Positions 9,853 through 18,855 of a stretch of 32,344 bases of DNA are shown in pieces. The notes beneath the pieces are model-generated. The model was given only the letters and a program-made list of their open reading frames with translations. It made no database searches and was not told the DNA's origin. The DNA is taken from positions 6,828,249 through 6,860,592 of the forward strand of contig BFEA01000011.1 of NCBI GenBank assembly GCA_003427395.1, given 5' to 3'. The translations under genes were made by a program, and so were the position numbers. Source of the stretch: Chara braunii. Its lineage: Eukaryota > Streptophyta > Charophyceae > Charales > Characeae. Each line of letters opens with the position of its first letter. Positions within the stretch are counted from its first letter, which is position 1.

Positions 9853-10344
9853 GTGGTCATGAGAGCTGAAGAGATTTCAGCAGAAGTAATCAGACAAAGA
9901 AGAACAAACTTTGACAGAGGTTTGGGTCCAAATCAAGAGAAGATTGAAGGTCTCCTAAGGTCGTTGAATACTCTAAGCAAGAGAGAGACATTTCCATATG
10001 AAATTGTCCGGTATGAGATGGTCGAAAGCGGATGGGAGCAGGCACGATTATATATATTGACGATCTATTTCACAAATCTAGATGTGTATGATGTGAGAAT
10101 CTATGTTCCAAAAGAAAGAAGTGTTGACGCAGTATATGAGAGATGTTGAGGATTTGCTGAAGAGGTAGTACTGAGGGAGAAAGAGAGGCTTGAGAGAAAG
10201 AACAAGTGCTTCAATGAATCTTTTAGATTTACTGCCTTCAAGGGATTTCCAGCTCCTCCCTTACCTGATATAAATTTATCAAAAGATGATTGGTTTGCGG
10301 TGATTGAGTTTGCTCAGAAAGTGAAAAGAGGTCAAAGAGTCTGA
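9853..10344 (+). pseudogene. L-family unit 3
   Basis: The clearest L unit. The upstream half has SLNTLSKRETFPYEIVRYE, LYILTIYFTNLDVYDVRIYV and PKERSVDAVYERC, then a TGA at 10147-10149. The same frame continues with a charged helix (REKERLERK), SFRFTAFKGFPAPPLP, and DDWFAVIEFAQKVKRGQ, ending at TGA 10342. That last stop overlaps the ATG of the next unit as TGATG. ATG candidates lie at 9856 and 9859. About 160 residues without the stop. Unrecognised. Possibilities include a lineage-specific structural protein or an envelope-independent accessory protein; neither is shown by the sequence. Confidence 0.55.
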
Positions 10345-10838
10345 TGAGTCGACGTTATGTACCCTTGAGGGAGAAATCTAAGCTTAGACTGATAAGAGAC
10401 CATGAAGAGCTGAGTAGGGCCGAATCAGACAAGCTGCTGAATTATTTTAATACTATAGCATGTAAGGCTGTAATTTCTTATGAAATCGTGTGGTATGAAG
10501 CCGTAAAGAGATCAGGACAAGAACAAGACAGTCTGTATGTTCTTACATGCTATTTTATTGATCTTGATGAATATGATATTGAGATTTATGTGCCGAAGCA
10601 AAGATTTGATGAAAACCGAAAAGGTGCGTGTTGACAACGAGCGTCGAATCTTGTGCATGATGAGAAGAGAAGATTAGAGCGAGAGGGAAAAAATTTCTCC
10701 TTTAGCACCTATGTCAGACCTTTTGTTGGAATACCGTCTCCACCTGTTGAGGGACTCACATTCCCAAGACACAATTGGTATGCCATGGTAAAGTTTGCAT
10801 GGAAAGTGAAGAGAGCCCAAGAAGAATACTCTCAGTAG
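10344..10838 (+). pseudogene. L-family unit 4
   Basis: The start ATG overlaps the stop of the previous unit (TGATG). The N-terminal half reads LLNYFNTIACKAVISYEIVWYE, LYVLTCYFIDLDEYDIEIYV and PKQRF, ending at a TGA (10632-10634) preceded by a Cys codon, as in unit 3. The second half in the same frame has DEKRRLEREGKNFSF, FVGIPSPP and NWYAMVKFAWKVKRAQ, ending at TAG 10836. The distance between equivalent stop columns is 484 bp (units 2-3) and 485 bp (units 3-4), which shifts frame each time, so the units cannot form one long protein. Function unknown. Confidence 0.55.
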
Positions 10839-11347
10839 GCAGGATAACTACTGTGAAGGGTAAACTCTATGAGGTGATAGGGTGTGATAATCCTTTTGTG
10901 ATCCTGAGATATGAGACTTGTGAGAGAGGGCCCATAATATTTCACATTCCAGTGGTCAAATTCCTGAGTACAGGCAGCCTAGACGTAAGGATTTATGTAT
11001 CGGCAGGTCTAGAAAGGGAAGATGACTACTTGAAGTGCCAGACAAGTGCTTATATTAGTCTCATAAGAACCAAAGAGTGGCTTGAGAAGTTAAAAAGAAA
11101 AGTAATCTGGGGGAAAAAAGTAAGACAATTTGAGAGGCTTCCTGAGTTCTCAATTGTTGAGGGATTTGAAGGCAGGAGAGATTGGATGCCTCTGTTGGAA
11201 GTCATTGCAGAGATTGGTAGAGCAAGAGAAAAAGACTCCACTGTAATGATAAAATCCCTACTCCTGAGTACCTTTGAACACAGATTCGAGGTCCCTGATT
11301 ATGTCCAACCTAAGATCTACCTTTCAGATGTTGCTTATGAAAATTAG
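10775..11347 (+). CDS. L-family unit 5, uninterrupted
   Basis: Open frame of 190 residues to TAG 11345. Residues up to about 25 overlap the end of unit 4 in another frame and are probably not part of the protein. Homology begins near VGRITTVKGKLYEVI. It has FVILRYETCERG, LDVRIYVSAG, DDYLKCQ, RTKEWLEKLKRK and DWMPLLEVIAEIGRAR, matching in order the halves of units 3 and 4. Where those have a stop, this unit has Gln (CAG, 11039-11041) after the same Cys. A C-terminal extension of about 30 residues (MIKSLLLSTFEHRFEV) is unique. This is the only internal L unit readable from end to end. Function unknown. Confidence 0.5.
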   Translation: MVCHGKVCMESEESPRRILSVGRITTVKGKLYEVIGCDNPFVILRYETCERGPIIFHIPVVKFLSTGSLDVRIYVSAGLEREDDYLKCQTSAYISLIRTKEWLEKLKRKVIWGKKVRQFERLPEFSIVEGFEGRRDWMPLLEVIAEIGRAREKDSTVMIKSLLLSTFEHRFEVPDYVQPKIYLSDVAYEN

Positions 11348-11349
11348 CA

Positions 11350-11640
11350 ATGCCCAATTTGACTGAACAGTTGACACTGGGAGTTGTGTTGGAAGGTAGA
11401 GTAGTCAAGATAGAAGAGACTCTTCGGATCTCTGATAGAAATTTTTCTACCTTGGATGAGCTTGAGTTTTTGCAGCCTTTCTTAGATCGCATGAAAGATT
11501 TTGCCTTGAGAATTACCACTGACTAGACTGAGATAAGCTATCTGTTAAAAGTGGTGAAAGTGAGAACTACTGAGAGAGTATCATACCACACTTTTCAGGA
11601 ACGGGTCTCTCTTGCAAGAAGGATCAACAGTGGGCAGTAA
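11350..11640 (+). pseudogene. S-family unit before gag, interrupted
   Basis: ATG at 11350, frame interrupted by TAG at 11524-11526, then open to TAA at 11638. The first part has VVLEGRVVKI and FLDRMKDFALRITTD. The second has EISYLLKV and ERVSLARRINSGQ. The order aligns well with the next ORF (IALPLITTQ, IIAYTLYV, SVSLARKV), which follows in the same frame after only three bases. It is therefore a tandem S duplicate. Function unknown. Confidence 0.5.
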
Positions 11641-11643
11641 ACG

Positions 11644-11910
11644 ATGCAATTTGATTATGAGATTATAGACCTGACTCGATATTTTATGATTCGGGGTACT
11701 ATAAAACGGTATAATAGAAGATTGAATAGAGATAATGAGAGAGAGTTGATTGAAGATTGTATTGGAATGCTGGGAAGGATTGCACTGCCCTTGATCACTA
11801 CCCAATCAATTATTGCTTATACTCTATATGTACAAAACTCTCAGGGGGTAGAGCAAACAAGAGAAGAGAGAAACAAGTCTGTATCTCTTGCGAGAAAAGT
11901 GAGAGATTGA
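11644..11910 (+). CDS. S-family unit directly before gag
   Basis: An ATG-initiated frame of 88 residues ending at TGA 11908. Features are basic stretches (RGTIKRYNRRLNR), ELIEDCIGMLGRIALPL, IIAYTLYVQN and SVSLARKVRD. Relatives are the S ORFs in the LTR at 6416 and 7512 and the unit just upstream. It overlaps the first in-frame sequence of gag. The family is unknown; a nucleic-acid-binding role would fit the basic start but is inference. Confidence 0.5.
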   Translation: MQFDYEIIDLTRYFMIRGTIKRYNRRLNRDNERELIEDCIGMLGRIALPLITTQSIIAYTLYVQNSQGVEQTREERNKSVSLARKVRD

Positions 11911-13261
11911 AGAGCAGAGAAGAAAAGGATAAGGGTGACAGAAAGGGAAGAGGATATCTGAGAAAAGTCTATGGTAGTACCTCAGCAGGGATCAATGAAG
12001 AGACCTTGGTTGGGGTTATACGAGAACTGGTCGAGAGAGTTGATACAATCAAAAGGGGGTCAGATATTGCAAGAGCAAAGAGGCCAGATGAGAGAATCCC
12101 CTGCTTCAGAGGACCTCAAGTTAATGAGTTCTTGGACGAGTATGAGTTATTTGGACTCAGTTATAGCTGGACAGATAAGCAACAGCTTAAGCACTTTCTA
12201 TCTTATTGTGACACTGATTCGAGACTGAAAGTTCAAGAACTAATGGAAGCTGCTACTACTTGGGAAGAAGTCAAGGAGAGACTGAAAAAATAATTCGATA
12301 AAGATTCAGTTTCAACCACAACAAAGGACTTACTTAACATCAGAAGAGCTAAATATGACACTTTCAATGTTTTCCTTAAGACCTTTATCCGAACAGCAAG
12401 AAGAATTCCATATTTGGATGAAGCTCAGAGATGCCATATATTTTTGACAAATTTTACTGACACTGAAAGGCAAGCAGTTCTTAATCAAGCTCAACACTAT
12501 CCTCTCAGATGGGATGAAATGGTTGCAATCATAAGAACTCTACATACTGTCTTCCATAAGAAATGGTCATTGGATCAGATTAGTACTTTGGCCAAGGATT
12601 GAGAGACTAAGAATGGAATGAATAGATGAAGTAATCTGACTGCTGAGAATATTCTTCAAAAAGTGATGGTTAACTTTATGCCTGCAAGGCCTGCAACGCA
12701 TGCTGTGGATAACATGGGAAAAAAAAAGGCTGAAAGTGAGGAAGATGACGACAATGATGATGACAACGAAAATCATGGTAAGAAGGGGGATTCGTTCAGA
12801 ACCAAAAGGAATGGGAAGAATGGTGATGGAGGAAACAGAGAGAGAAAACAATATGATGAGCGTCCTAAGAGGAGTTTTACTTGTACTATTGTAGCGAAAG
12901 TGGACATACTACCACCTACTGCAAGCCACTTGAGGAGGATGTAAAAAGTGGGGTGACAAAGAAAGATGCTATGGACCATGTCTGTGATAGCTCATGGAAT
13001 AAGTTGGATCCCAGACATCCAGGAGGTATGAGACTTTTTGCTCTTAAACATGATGAAAAAATGAAGATTAAGAAGAAGAGAAAGACCAATGTGAATGTTC
13101 ATTTCCTCAATGGAGATTTGCCTAATGAACTGGTACAAAGAACAGATGACCCACATACCATGATTGAGCTGTCTCTGCAGTCCTTAACATTGGTAGAGTG
13201 TGAGCCTAGTGAGGCATCAACAAGAAGTGAGTCTCCATTAGGAGGGAACCCAACTTTTTAG
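11911..13261 (+). pseudogene. gag: gag remnant with zinc knuckle
   Basis: The capsid-like part is in one frame from about 11911 to 12884, with TAA at 12291, TGA at 12600 and TGA at 12627. It contains CFRGPQVNEFLDEYELFG and SWTDKQQLKHFLSYC, the layout of retrotransposon Gag around the so-called retrotrans_gag domain, then DAQ-type helices at 12414-12602. An acidic run (SEEDDDNDDD) precedes a Lys-Arg-rich stretch. The nucleocapsid CCHC knuckle spans 12882-12922 with C-x2-C-x4-H-x4-C spacing, but its first Cys lies in the upstream frame and the rest in the -1 frame. The knuckle frame is open to TAG 13259. Gag would coat the RNA and form particles. The start codon is uncertain. Confidence 0.75.
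12882..12922 (+). other. CCHC zinc knuckle split by a frameshift
   Basis: The first Cys codon (TGT, 12882-12884) is in the gag frame. YYCSESGHTTTYC follows one frame back, starting at 12884. Spacing is exactly CX2CX4HX4C once the frames are joined. A one-base loss explains this. I see no standard slippery heptamer that would make it a programmed shift. Confidence 0.65.
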
Positions 13262-13404
13262 AATCCCACTGGATTAGTAGAGTCCTCTTCCAATGAAGTC
13301 GCTCATTTTCTGGCTAATATGATGTTATTCCATGGTGATTTACACCCAGAACTTATCATGGAACCTAGTATCAGGATTGGTGAAGTAAGAACCACCAAAC
13401 CCGT
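13262..13404 (+). other. gag-protease junction, non-open
   Basis: Short stretch with stops in the frames joining gag and protease. No motif recognised. Confidence 0.35.
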
Positions 13405-14220
13405 ATGACACCTCAAATGATAGAAGAAAAGAAAAGAAAGAAGGTTGAGGAATCACTTATTGACATCCTTGATGATACTAAACCAGAGCATTCACAGGAA
13501 AAGAATGAACAGGGGAGAAAGAGAAAATTTATCCTCAAGAGTGATTTTGATGATGGGACAATGATTTCTGATGTAATTGCTAAGATGCTAGAAGAAACGA
13601 AAGTGGCGTTGTCTTTCAAGGAAGCAATGACGCTAGCACCCAAACTTAGGAAAAAGTTGAAAATGTTAATTGAGAAGAAGAAAATGAAAGTTAATTATTT
13701 GGGGTCAGTCTTTCCCAACCAAGTGAATAGATCACTACTAGGTTGCAAGATGAGTTGTGGGCATCTTACAATTCGCATTAATCAAGTGAAGATTTTAGCC
13801 CTAGTAGATTATGGGGCAGAGATGATACTTCTTTCATGAAGAACGATGGAAGCATGTAATTTATCTATTGACAGACCTGCACAAAATGTACTGAGTAATA
13901 TTGTAGGAGAGCTGTTCGTGGCAGGATTTATTGATAATTTGCCTATCAAAGTTGGGACAATGACTGTGGAGTTACTGGGTTTTGTAGTACCAGATCTGGA
14001 TCATGACTGTATCTTGGAAACTCCATTATTGCATAGGATGGAGGCGGTCCAATTTTTCAGCCATGAGGGATCATCTTGGATCAGTCTACAAGATCCCCAG
14101 ACTACTCAAGAGCAGACCTTTATGGTCGGTACGAAAAATAATTTTAAGCATCAACTGTCTGCTAATTCGATCAGGAGGGAGGAATCTGTCGAAAGAGTTA
14201 GGAGACTTAAAGAGGAATGA
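13405..14220 (+). pseudogene. Retropepsin-like aspartic protease remnant
   Basis: The start is a charged linker (KKRKKVEESL, EKKKMKVNYLG) to about residue 110. The active-site strand reads KILALVDYGAEMILLS. The family norm is D-S/T-G-A, so Tyr replaces the Ser or Thr after the catalytic Asp. A TGA at 13837-13839 follows at once, and the same frame continues NLSIDRPA, VVPDLDHDCILETPLLHRM to TGA 14218. The second part fits the C-terminal flap and the ILG-type strand of the retropepsin fold, here ILETPLL. The protease would cut Gag-Pol. The stop and active-site change make this copy inactive. Confidence 0.7.
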
Positions 14221-14438
14221 AAACGAGAAGCAAAAGAAGAGATTTAAGTGAGAATCAATCAAGTTTTGAAAATGATGAGAGCCCTTGGTAAACTCGAGGA
14301 TGAGGACGGGCGAATTGAAGCCTTCAAGAAAGCTGTGAAAACTGTTAAAGGAGGGAAGATGGAATTGAGATTTGCATCGACTCACCCTTTTTTGGGAAAA
14401 TAGCCACTGGGTAAAAAAAAAAATACAAGCCCAAGGGG
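14221..14438 (+). other. Protease-RT linker remnant
   Basis: In-frame residues continue for a short way (KREAKEEI), interrupted by stops near 14247 and 14401. Then comes an A-rich run (14414-14423) that probably accounts for the frame change before reverse transcriptase. No domain recognised. Confidence 0.4.
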
Positions 14439-15360
14439 TTGAAGAAAAACTCAGTGGCAGTCTTAATAAAGAAAGATTATGATGAAGCATTGAAAAAGGA
14501 AAGACAAATTATAAGAGCATTGAGGGAATCAACAAAGCTGGAGAATAGGGTCACCAAAGAAAGGTTTGACACGATGAAGATAGGCTCGGATCAGTTTATC
14601 CTGCCTAAAGAGAAAGAATATATCTTCAAGATGTGTCAAGAATTCTGTGGTGCTTTCTCCTTTAATGATGAAGAGAGGGGGCGATTGGACGTGGACATGA
14701 TCAAAATGACCAAGATTTGGACAGTTGATCATGTTCCATGGAATGATAGACCAACCAAGTACGCCATAAAGGAAGAAGCGGAAGTAGTAAAGTATCTTGA
14801 CAAGAAGATTGCATCCAATGTTGCTGAACCTGCTGATGGACCGTATGCTAACCACTGGTTTTGTTTATAGAAACTAGGGGGGCGGGCTAAGATGGATACA
14901 AAATCTTCAAAAGCTCAATTCTCTGACAGTACGTGATGCAGGTAGTCTTTCTAATGTTGATCTCCTTGCTAAATCATTTGTTGGTCGATGTATTTATTCC
15001 CTAGTTGATCTGTATTCTGGCTATGATCAGTTTCTTATAAATCCCACTAGCCGACCCATGACTGTCATGCACACGCCAAGGGGACTTGTTCAGATGTGTG
15101 TGGTACCTCAGGGCCGGACTAACGGAGTGGCGGTGGTTCAAAGGAATATGATCAAAGTCATGTAGGATATTTCTCCTGAAATAACCAGTCCCTACATTGA
15201 TGATAATCCTGTAAAAGGACTCTTGGTAAGAGATGAGACTTTGGTCGCAAGAGGAGTCAGAAAGTTCGTCTGGGAACATGCTGAAGGAGTAAAGATGGTC
15301 CTAGAGAGACTTCGGAAGTATAATCCGACTGCAAGTGGACCAAAGTCCCTTCTCTTCTAA
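14439..15360 (+). pseudogene. Reverse transcriptase remnant (Ty3/Gypsy)
   Basis: The N-terminal part (14439-14870) has CGAFSFNDEERGRLD and EPADGPYANHWFCL, the usual entry to the RT fingers. The frame then changes near 14875. Within 14886-15360 are VRDAGSL, YSLVDLYSGYDQ (catalytic Asp), MHTPRGLVQMCVVPQG, and SPYIDDNPVKG carrying the YxDD active site at about 15193-15204. The thumb follows with RKFVWEHAEG and TASGPKSLLF. A TAG at 15163-15165 and a TAA at 15358-15360 interrupt it. The catalytic Asp residues remain, yet the stops kill the enzyme. It copies element RNA into DNA. Confidence 0.88.
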
Positions 15361-16379
15361 CCAGAAGTGATAATCCTGGGCTTCAGACGCTTCTCCAATG
15401 GTAGGAGCCCAGATCCCAAGAAGATAAACAAGATCTTGAACTGGTCTTTGCCTCTCAAAAGAGTGACAGACGTCAGGAGCTTCTTGGGAGTCTGTGGATT
15501 TTGGAGGATTTTTATTCCTCATTTTGCTGCCCTTGCAGAACCTCTAAGGGAAATGGTAAGGCAAGGTGCTAACTTAGCATGGAATGATAAAAGACAGGCT
15601 GCAGCAGAAACATTGCAAGAAAAACTAAGAGATGGTGGTGTAGTGCTGGGAGTACCCTATTATGATGATGAAGAGGCAAGACCTTTCATCATTGAGGCGG
15701 ATGGAGGGCCAGTTGCTCTGGGTGGAGTGCTTATTCAGAAAGATGAAAATGGGAGAGAAAGACCTCTGAGATTTGAGAGTAGAACTCTCAATTCTACTGA
15801 AAGAGGCCACACCCAATTCAGGAAAGAGCTACTGTCAATCATCCATAGCCTCAGGTGCTTTAGACACTACGTTTTGGGAAGGAGATTCATTCTAAGGACT
15901 GATGCATCTGCTGTGATAGGTGTCATTAAAAAGCATCAACAGGTAGATCCAACAGTCAGCAGGTGGATCGCTTTCATCTGGACATATGATTTTAAATTGG
16001 AAAAGATTCCCACTGAGAAGAACAGAGCGGATGGCTTAAGCCGGATTGAGTGGCGAGAGGAAGAAGAAGATGTGAATGGAACAATTGAAGAATCTGCCTA
16101 TGTTGATAATTTCCTTAATGAAAAGGATGAAGAGGATTATGAGGCACCATGCTCCTACAAGTGGAGTCTGTGGCCTGAAGAGAAAGACAGTTGGGGAGAA
16201 ATTCCAAGTGCATTCGTCTATGAGTCGATTCTAGGGAAAGAAGAAGATGATGAGACGAACGATTGGTATGCTAAAGTCAATGCTGCAACAGTGGCTGCTC
16301 ATGAGATTGGGGAAAACTCAGGTTCGAAGGAAGAAGAAGAGAGTGAAAAAAAAAAAAAAAAAAAAAAAATTATTCTTTG
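15361..16379 (+). pseudogene. RT connection and RNase H
   Basis: Open over 337 residues from ATG 15367, in the same frame as the RT thumb after one TAA. RT connection motifs include VTDVRSFLGVCGFWRIFIPHFA and LAEPLREMV. RNase H follows: PFIIEADGGPVALGGVL (first Asp), TERGHTQFRKELLSII (Glu), RRFILRTDASAV (Asp) and NRADGLSR. This order is the Gypsy RNase H and looks intact. The tail is very acidic (EEEEDVNG, EKDEEDYEAP, KEEDDETNDW) and ends in a Lys run encoded by a poly(A) tract. It removes RNA from RNA-DNA hybrids. The best-preserved pol domain here. Confidence 0.9.
16346..16369 (+). repeat. Poly(A) run shifting the frame between RNase H and integrase
   Basis: About 24 consecutive A residues. 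RNase H is in one frame on the left and integrase is in another frame on the right, so the tract length decides whether pol is continuous. Length slippage here, in the copy or in sequencing, is the simplest reason for the break. Confidence 0.8.
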
Positions 16380-17683
16380 AAAAATATGATGAAAATTATC
16401 AAGAGATTGACAGGAAGATGGAAAGGGAGCAGCTAAAAGAATATTATTGTAAAGATTCAAGGAAGAAATTCAGGCTAAAAAGAGGACATCTCTTTGTGGA
16501 TGGTAAGGGAGGCCTACCTCCGCTAAGAGTGGTCTGTGGTAAAGAGAGACAGTTAGAGATAATTGTTGCTCTGCATGAAGGGGTCGCTGGTGGCCACAGG
16601 GCTGCTGAGGCTACCTACTCCAAGACTGTCAAACTCTACTTCTGGCCTGACATGAGAGACATGATTTTCAGATATTGTAAATCATATGTTTTATGTCAGA
16701 AGAGGTCTACCACAAGGATGATTGAGCCCTTGTTCCCTACAATCCTGGTAGAGCCAAGTAGTAGAGTTCATCTGAATCTCATCACTATGCCTTCAGGTAA
16801 GGGTGGGATGAGATATTAATTAAACATAAGAGATAATTTCTCTGGATACGTTGAGGCAAAAACTCTGAAAAGGAAGACAACCGAACAAGTGGCTGATTGG
16901 ATAGAGGAAGTCTATCTCATGTATCCTTTTATCAGAGAATTTGTCTCAGACAGAGGATCAAAATTCAGAAATGAGGGTGTCAGAAGAATTACACTCAGAT
17001 TGGGAGTCAGAATTCGGTATGTGACTACTTACCATCCTCAGGCGAATGCCCCTGTTGAAAGAGGCCACAAAACTCTGAAAGATTCATTGGCCAAGTGGTG
17101 TGAAGGGAAACTCAGCAACTGGCCAAGGGTGTTAAGAGCTGCTGTATATGCTGATAATATCACAGTCAAGAGAACTACTGGTTATGCACCTTTTATTCTG
17201 TGGTACGACCGTTATGCTACATTGCCTATTGAAAGTATTGTCAAGACATGGTCAAGTCAAGAAAGTGACAGGGATTATTCTATTTCAGAACTCCTTCAGA
17301 TGAGAATGAGGCAGATATCTGAAGTCGATCAGGCAGTGATGGATGCAGCAGAGAGAATGACATCTAGCAGACTATCGGATCAAGAAAGATGGAACAATAA
17401 AAGATATATAAGGAAAGAGAAATTGAAGATTGGAGATGTTGTCCTTCTGTTTGACAGTTCCCTTGAGACACAATTGACTAAAAGGTTGGAGCCTAGATGA
17501 CTTGGTCCTTACAGAATCACAGGAGAGGCATAAGGCAAGGTTTATGAGATCTCAGAAATGGATGGATCCAGGGTTTATGACATGGTATCAGGGTCAAGAC
17601 TTCGTAAGTTCATCTTCAGAGACCCTGACCTGATCCCTATAGTGACTCCAAAGAGAGGAAAGAGAAGTCAACCAGCCAAGTAA
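16379..17683 (+). pseudogene. Integrase remnant with GPY module
   Basis: Zinc-binding domain: ALHEGVAGGH gives both His, and RYCKSYVLCQKR holds the last Cys; the usual first Cys of the CxxC pair reads Tyr. Catalytic core: HLNLITMPSG has Asn where the first catalytic Asp is expected; EFVSDRGSKF keeps the second Asp and ANAPVERGHKTL keeps the Glu. A TAA lies at 16817-16819. The C-terminus has LKIGDVVLLFD, RLEPR, TGA (17498-17500), LGPYRI (GPY module), TAA (17531) and an end at TAA 17681 after a basic tail. No chromodomain is visible. It would insert the cDNA; three stops and the Asp change disable it. Confidence 0.87.
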
Positions 17684-18060
17684 GAGAACGGTCATAGAGG
17701 ATTGAGAAAGAGTACAGTAAGACACTGAGACCGTGAGGCTCAGTTATCAGCAGACAATGATCATTCTTGCATAGTCAATTCAACATTTCAGTTTCAGTGC
17801 TTCAGTTTCAGCATCTCAGTTTCAATATTCCAGTTTTCAGCAAGTCATTTCATTTATCTATTTCAGCAAGCAACGAAGTTAATGAGATTATATCTTTGAT
17901 GCAGTGCTGCAGTCGTTCTATGAGTGTCAAATTCTGAGAGTGGGGAGTAACTGTGAGTACAGTTCTGGGAGCATTGACGCAGTGTCAAAATATGAGAAAC
18001 TCATGACTGTGGCACATCAAATGATATAAGCAGTATTATTCTCATCACAAAGAGAAAGTA
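17684..18060 (+). repeat. Post-pol region with TTTCAG-type repeats
   Basis: About 17775-17870 has repeated TTTCAGTTTCAGTGC-like units, similar in style to the AATCAGTTTTCAGC repeats in the LTR (7860-7925 and 27899-27964). No coding sequence is visible. Confidence 0.6.
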
Positions 18061-18061
18061 T

Positions 18062-18256
18062 GATGGGCATAAAAAAGTTCAGTTCTGTCTTATTGAAAGT
18101 TATCAGCAAAAGGATTTCGTGTCTCTGACTAAGTTGTCCATCCAAGAGATTCAGATGAAGGCAGGCATAAAGAAGTTCAACTTTACTTGACTGAGAGTGG
18201 TCAGTAGAGGGACTTCGTGCTTCTTGGCTAAGGGTCTGTTTTCACTCAGATGAGGG
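18062..18256 (+). repeat. About 97-bp tandem duplication after pol
   Basis: Two diverged units each carry GGCATAAARAAGTTCA, a TCAG near the middle, and a TTCGTG near the two-thirds point. TCAGATGA closes each at 18151 and 18246. The offset is about 95-98 bases. Confidence 0.7.
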
Positions 18257-18463
18257 AAGGGACCTCTCTGAGATCGGTGTTTCAGTATTTCCTTGAGACT
18301 GATGGGACGTCTCTTGGAAAAGAAATCCCAGTTGAGGGAAGAGACCTCTCCGGGGCTAGCACTAAGCTCTTTGCTTGAGACTGAAGGGAAGTCTCTTGCG
18401 AACTCTTAGTGTTGGTTAGCATGTTATTGTTCAATGTCTCTTGAGGTCGAAGGGACGTCTCTT
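18252..18463 (+). repeat. Repeated small stem-loops (GAGACT...AGTCTC type)
   Basis: Inverted-repeat motifs occur at 18295-18313 (GAGAC/GTCTC), 18377-18395 (GAGACT/AGTCTC) and, less perfectly, 18443-18463. Related GAGG/CCTC stems at 18252-18266 and 18334-18348 share a purine-rich loop (GAAGRGA). The short loops mostly contain GGGA. These look like variants of one structural repeat. Confidence 0.65.
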
Positions 18464-18589
18464 GAGAAATGTTTGTCCTGTTATGGGGGCATGAGCAGTC
18501 TGCTTGTGGGGAATTGTATGCTTGTCTGACTGCCTGTGCTTGCTGTTATCTTCACTAACCTCAGATGTTGTTGATTGTCGGGGCCAGCC

Positions 18590-18780
18590 AGAGCCTTACC
18601 GCAGTAGGTTGCAATCTGGTGGGGCCAGCAGGTCCCCGACGCGAGTATCGAATTCCGTAGTCAGCTGAGGCTAAGACTCCAGGAGTCTGGCCCATGAGGC
18701 TGAGAGGGGTCAGCTGGAACCCTACCTCAGTCAGAGGATGCAATCCAGTGAGGTTCACCAGAGCCTGGAACTGTGGTTAG
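18590..18780 (+). repeat. Structured repeat pair before the hairpin array
   Basis: Two related segments carry TGCAATCYRGTGRGG (about 18608 and 18740). Between them is a perfect hairpin AGACTC/GAGTCT at 18674-18688 with loop CAG. This looks like a diverged member of the array that follows. Confidence 0.55.
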
Positions 18781-18855
18781 ACCGGGTCCTACGTTCAAAA
18801 ATCTGGGCGGGGCAGCCAGCGCCCTTGGCCAAAAACTGGTAGGTGAGCCGGTCCC

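Noticed and set aside
12870-12890. Programmed -1 frameshift at the zinc knuckle
   Set aside because: No X XXY YYZ heptamer in the gag frame and no clear downstream pseudoknot. A one-base loss is simpler given the other damage.
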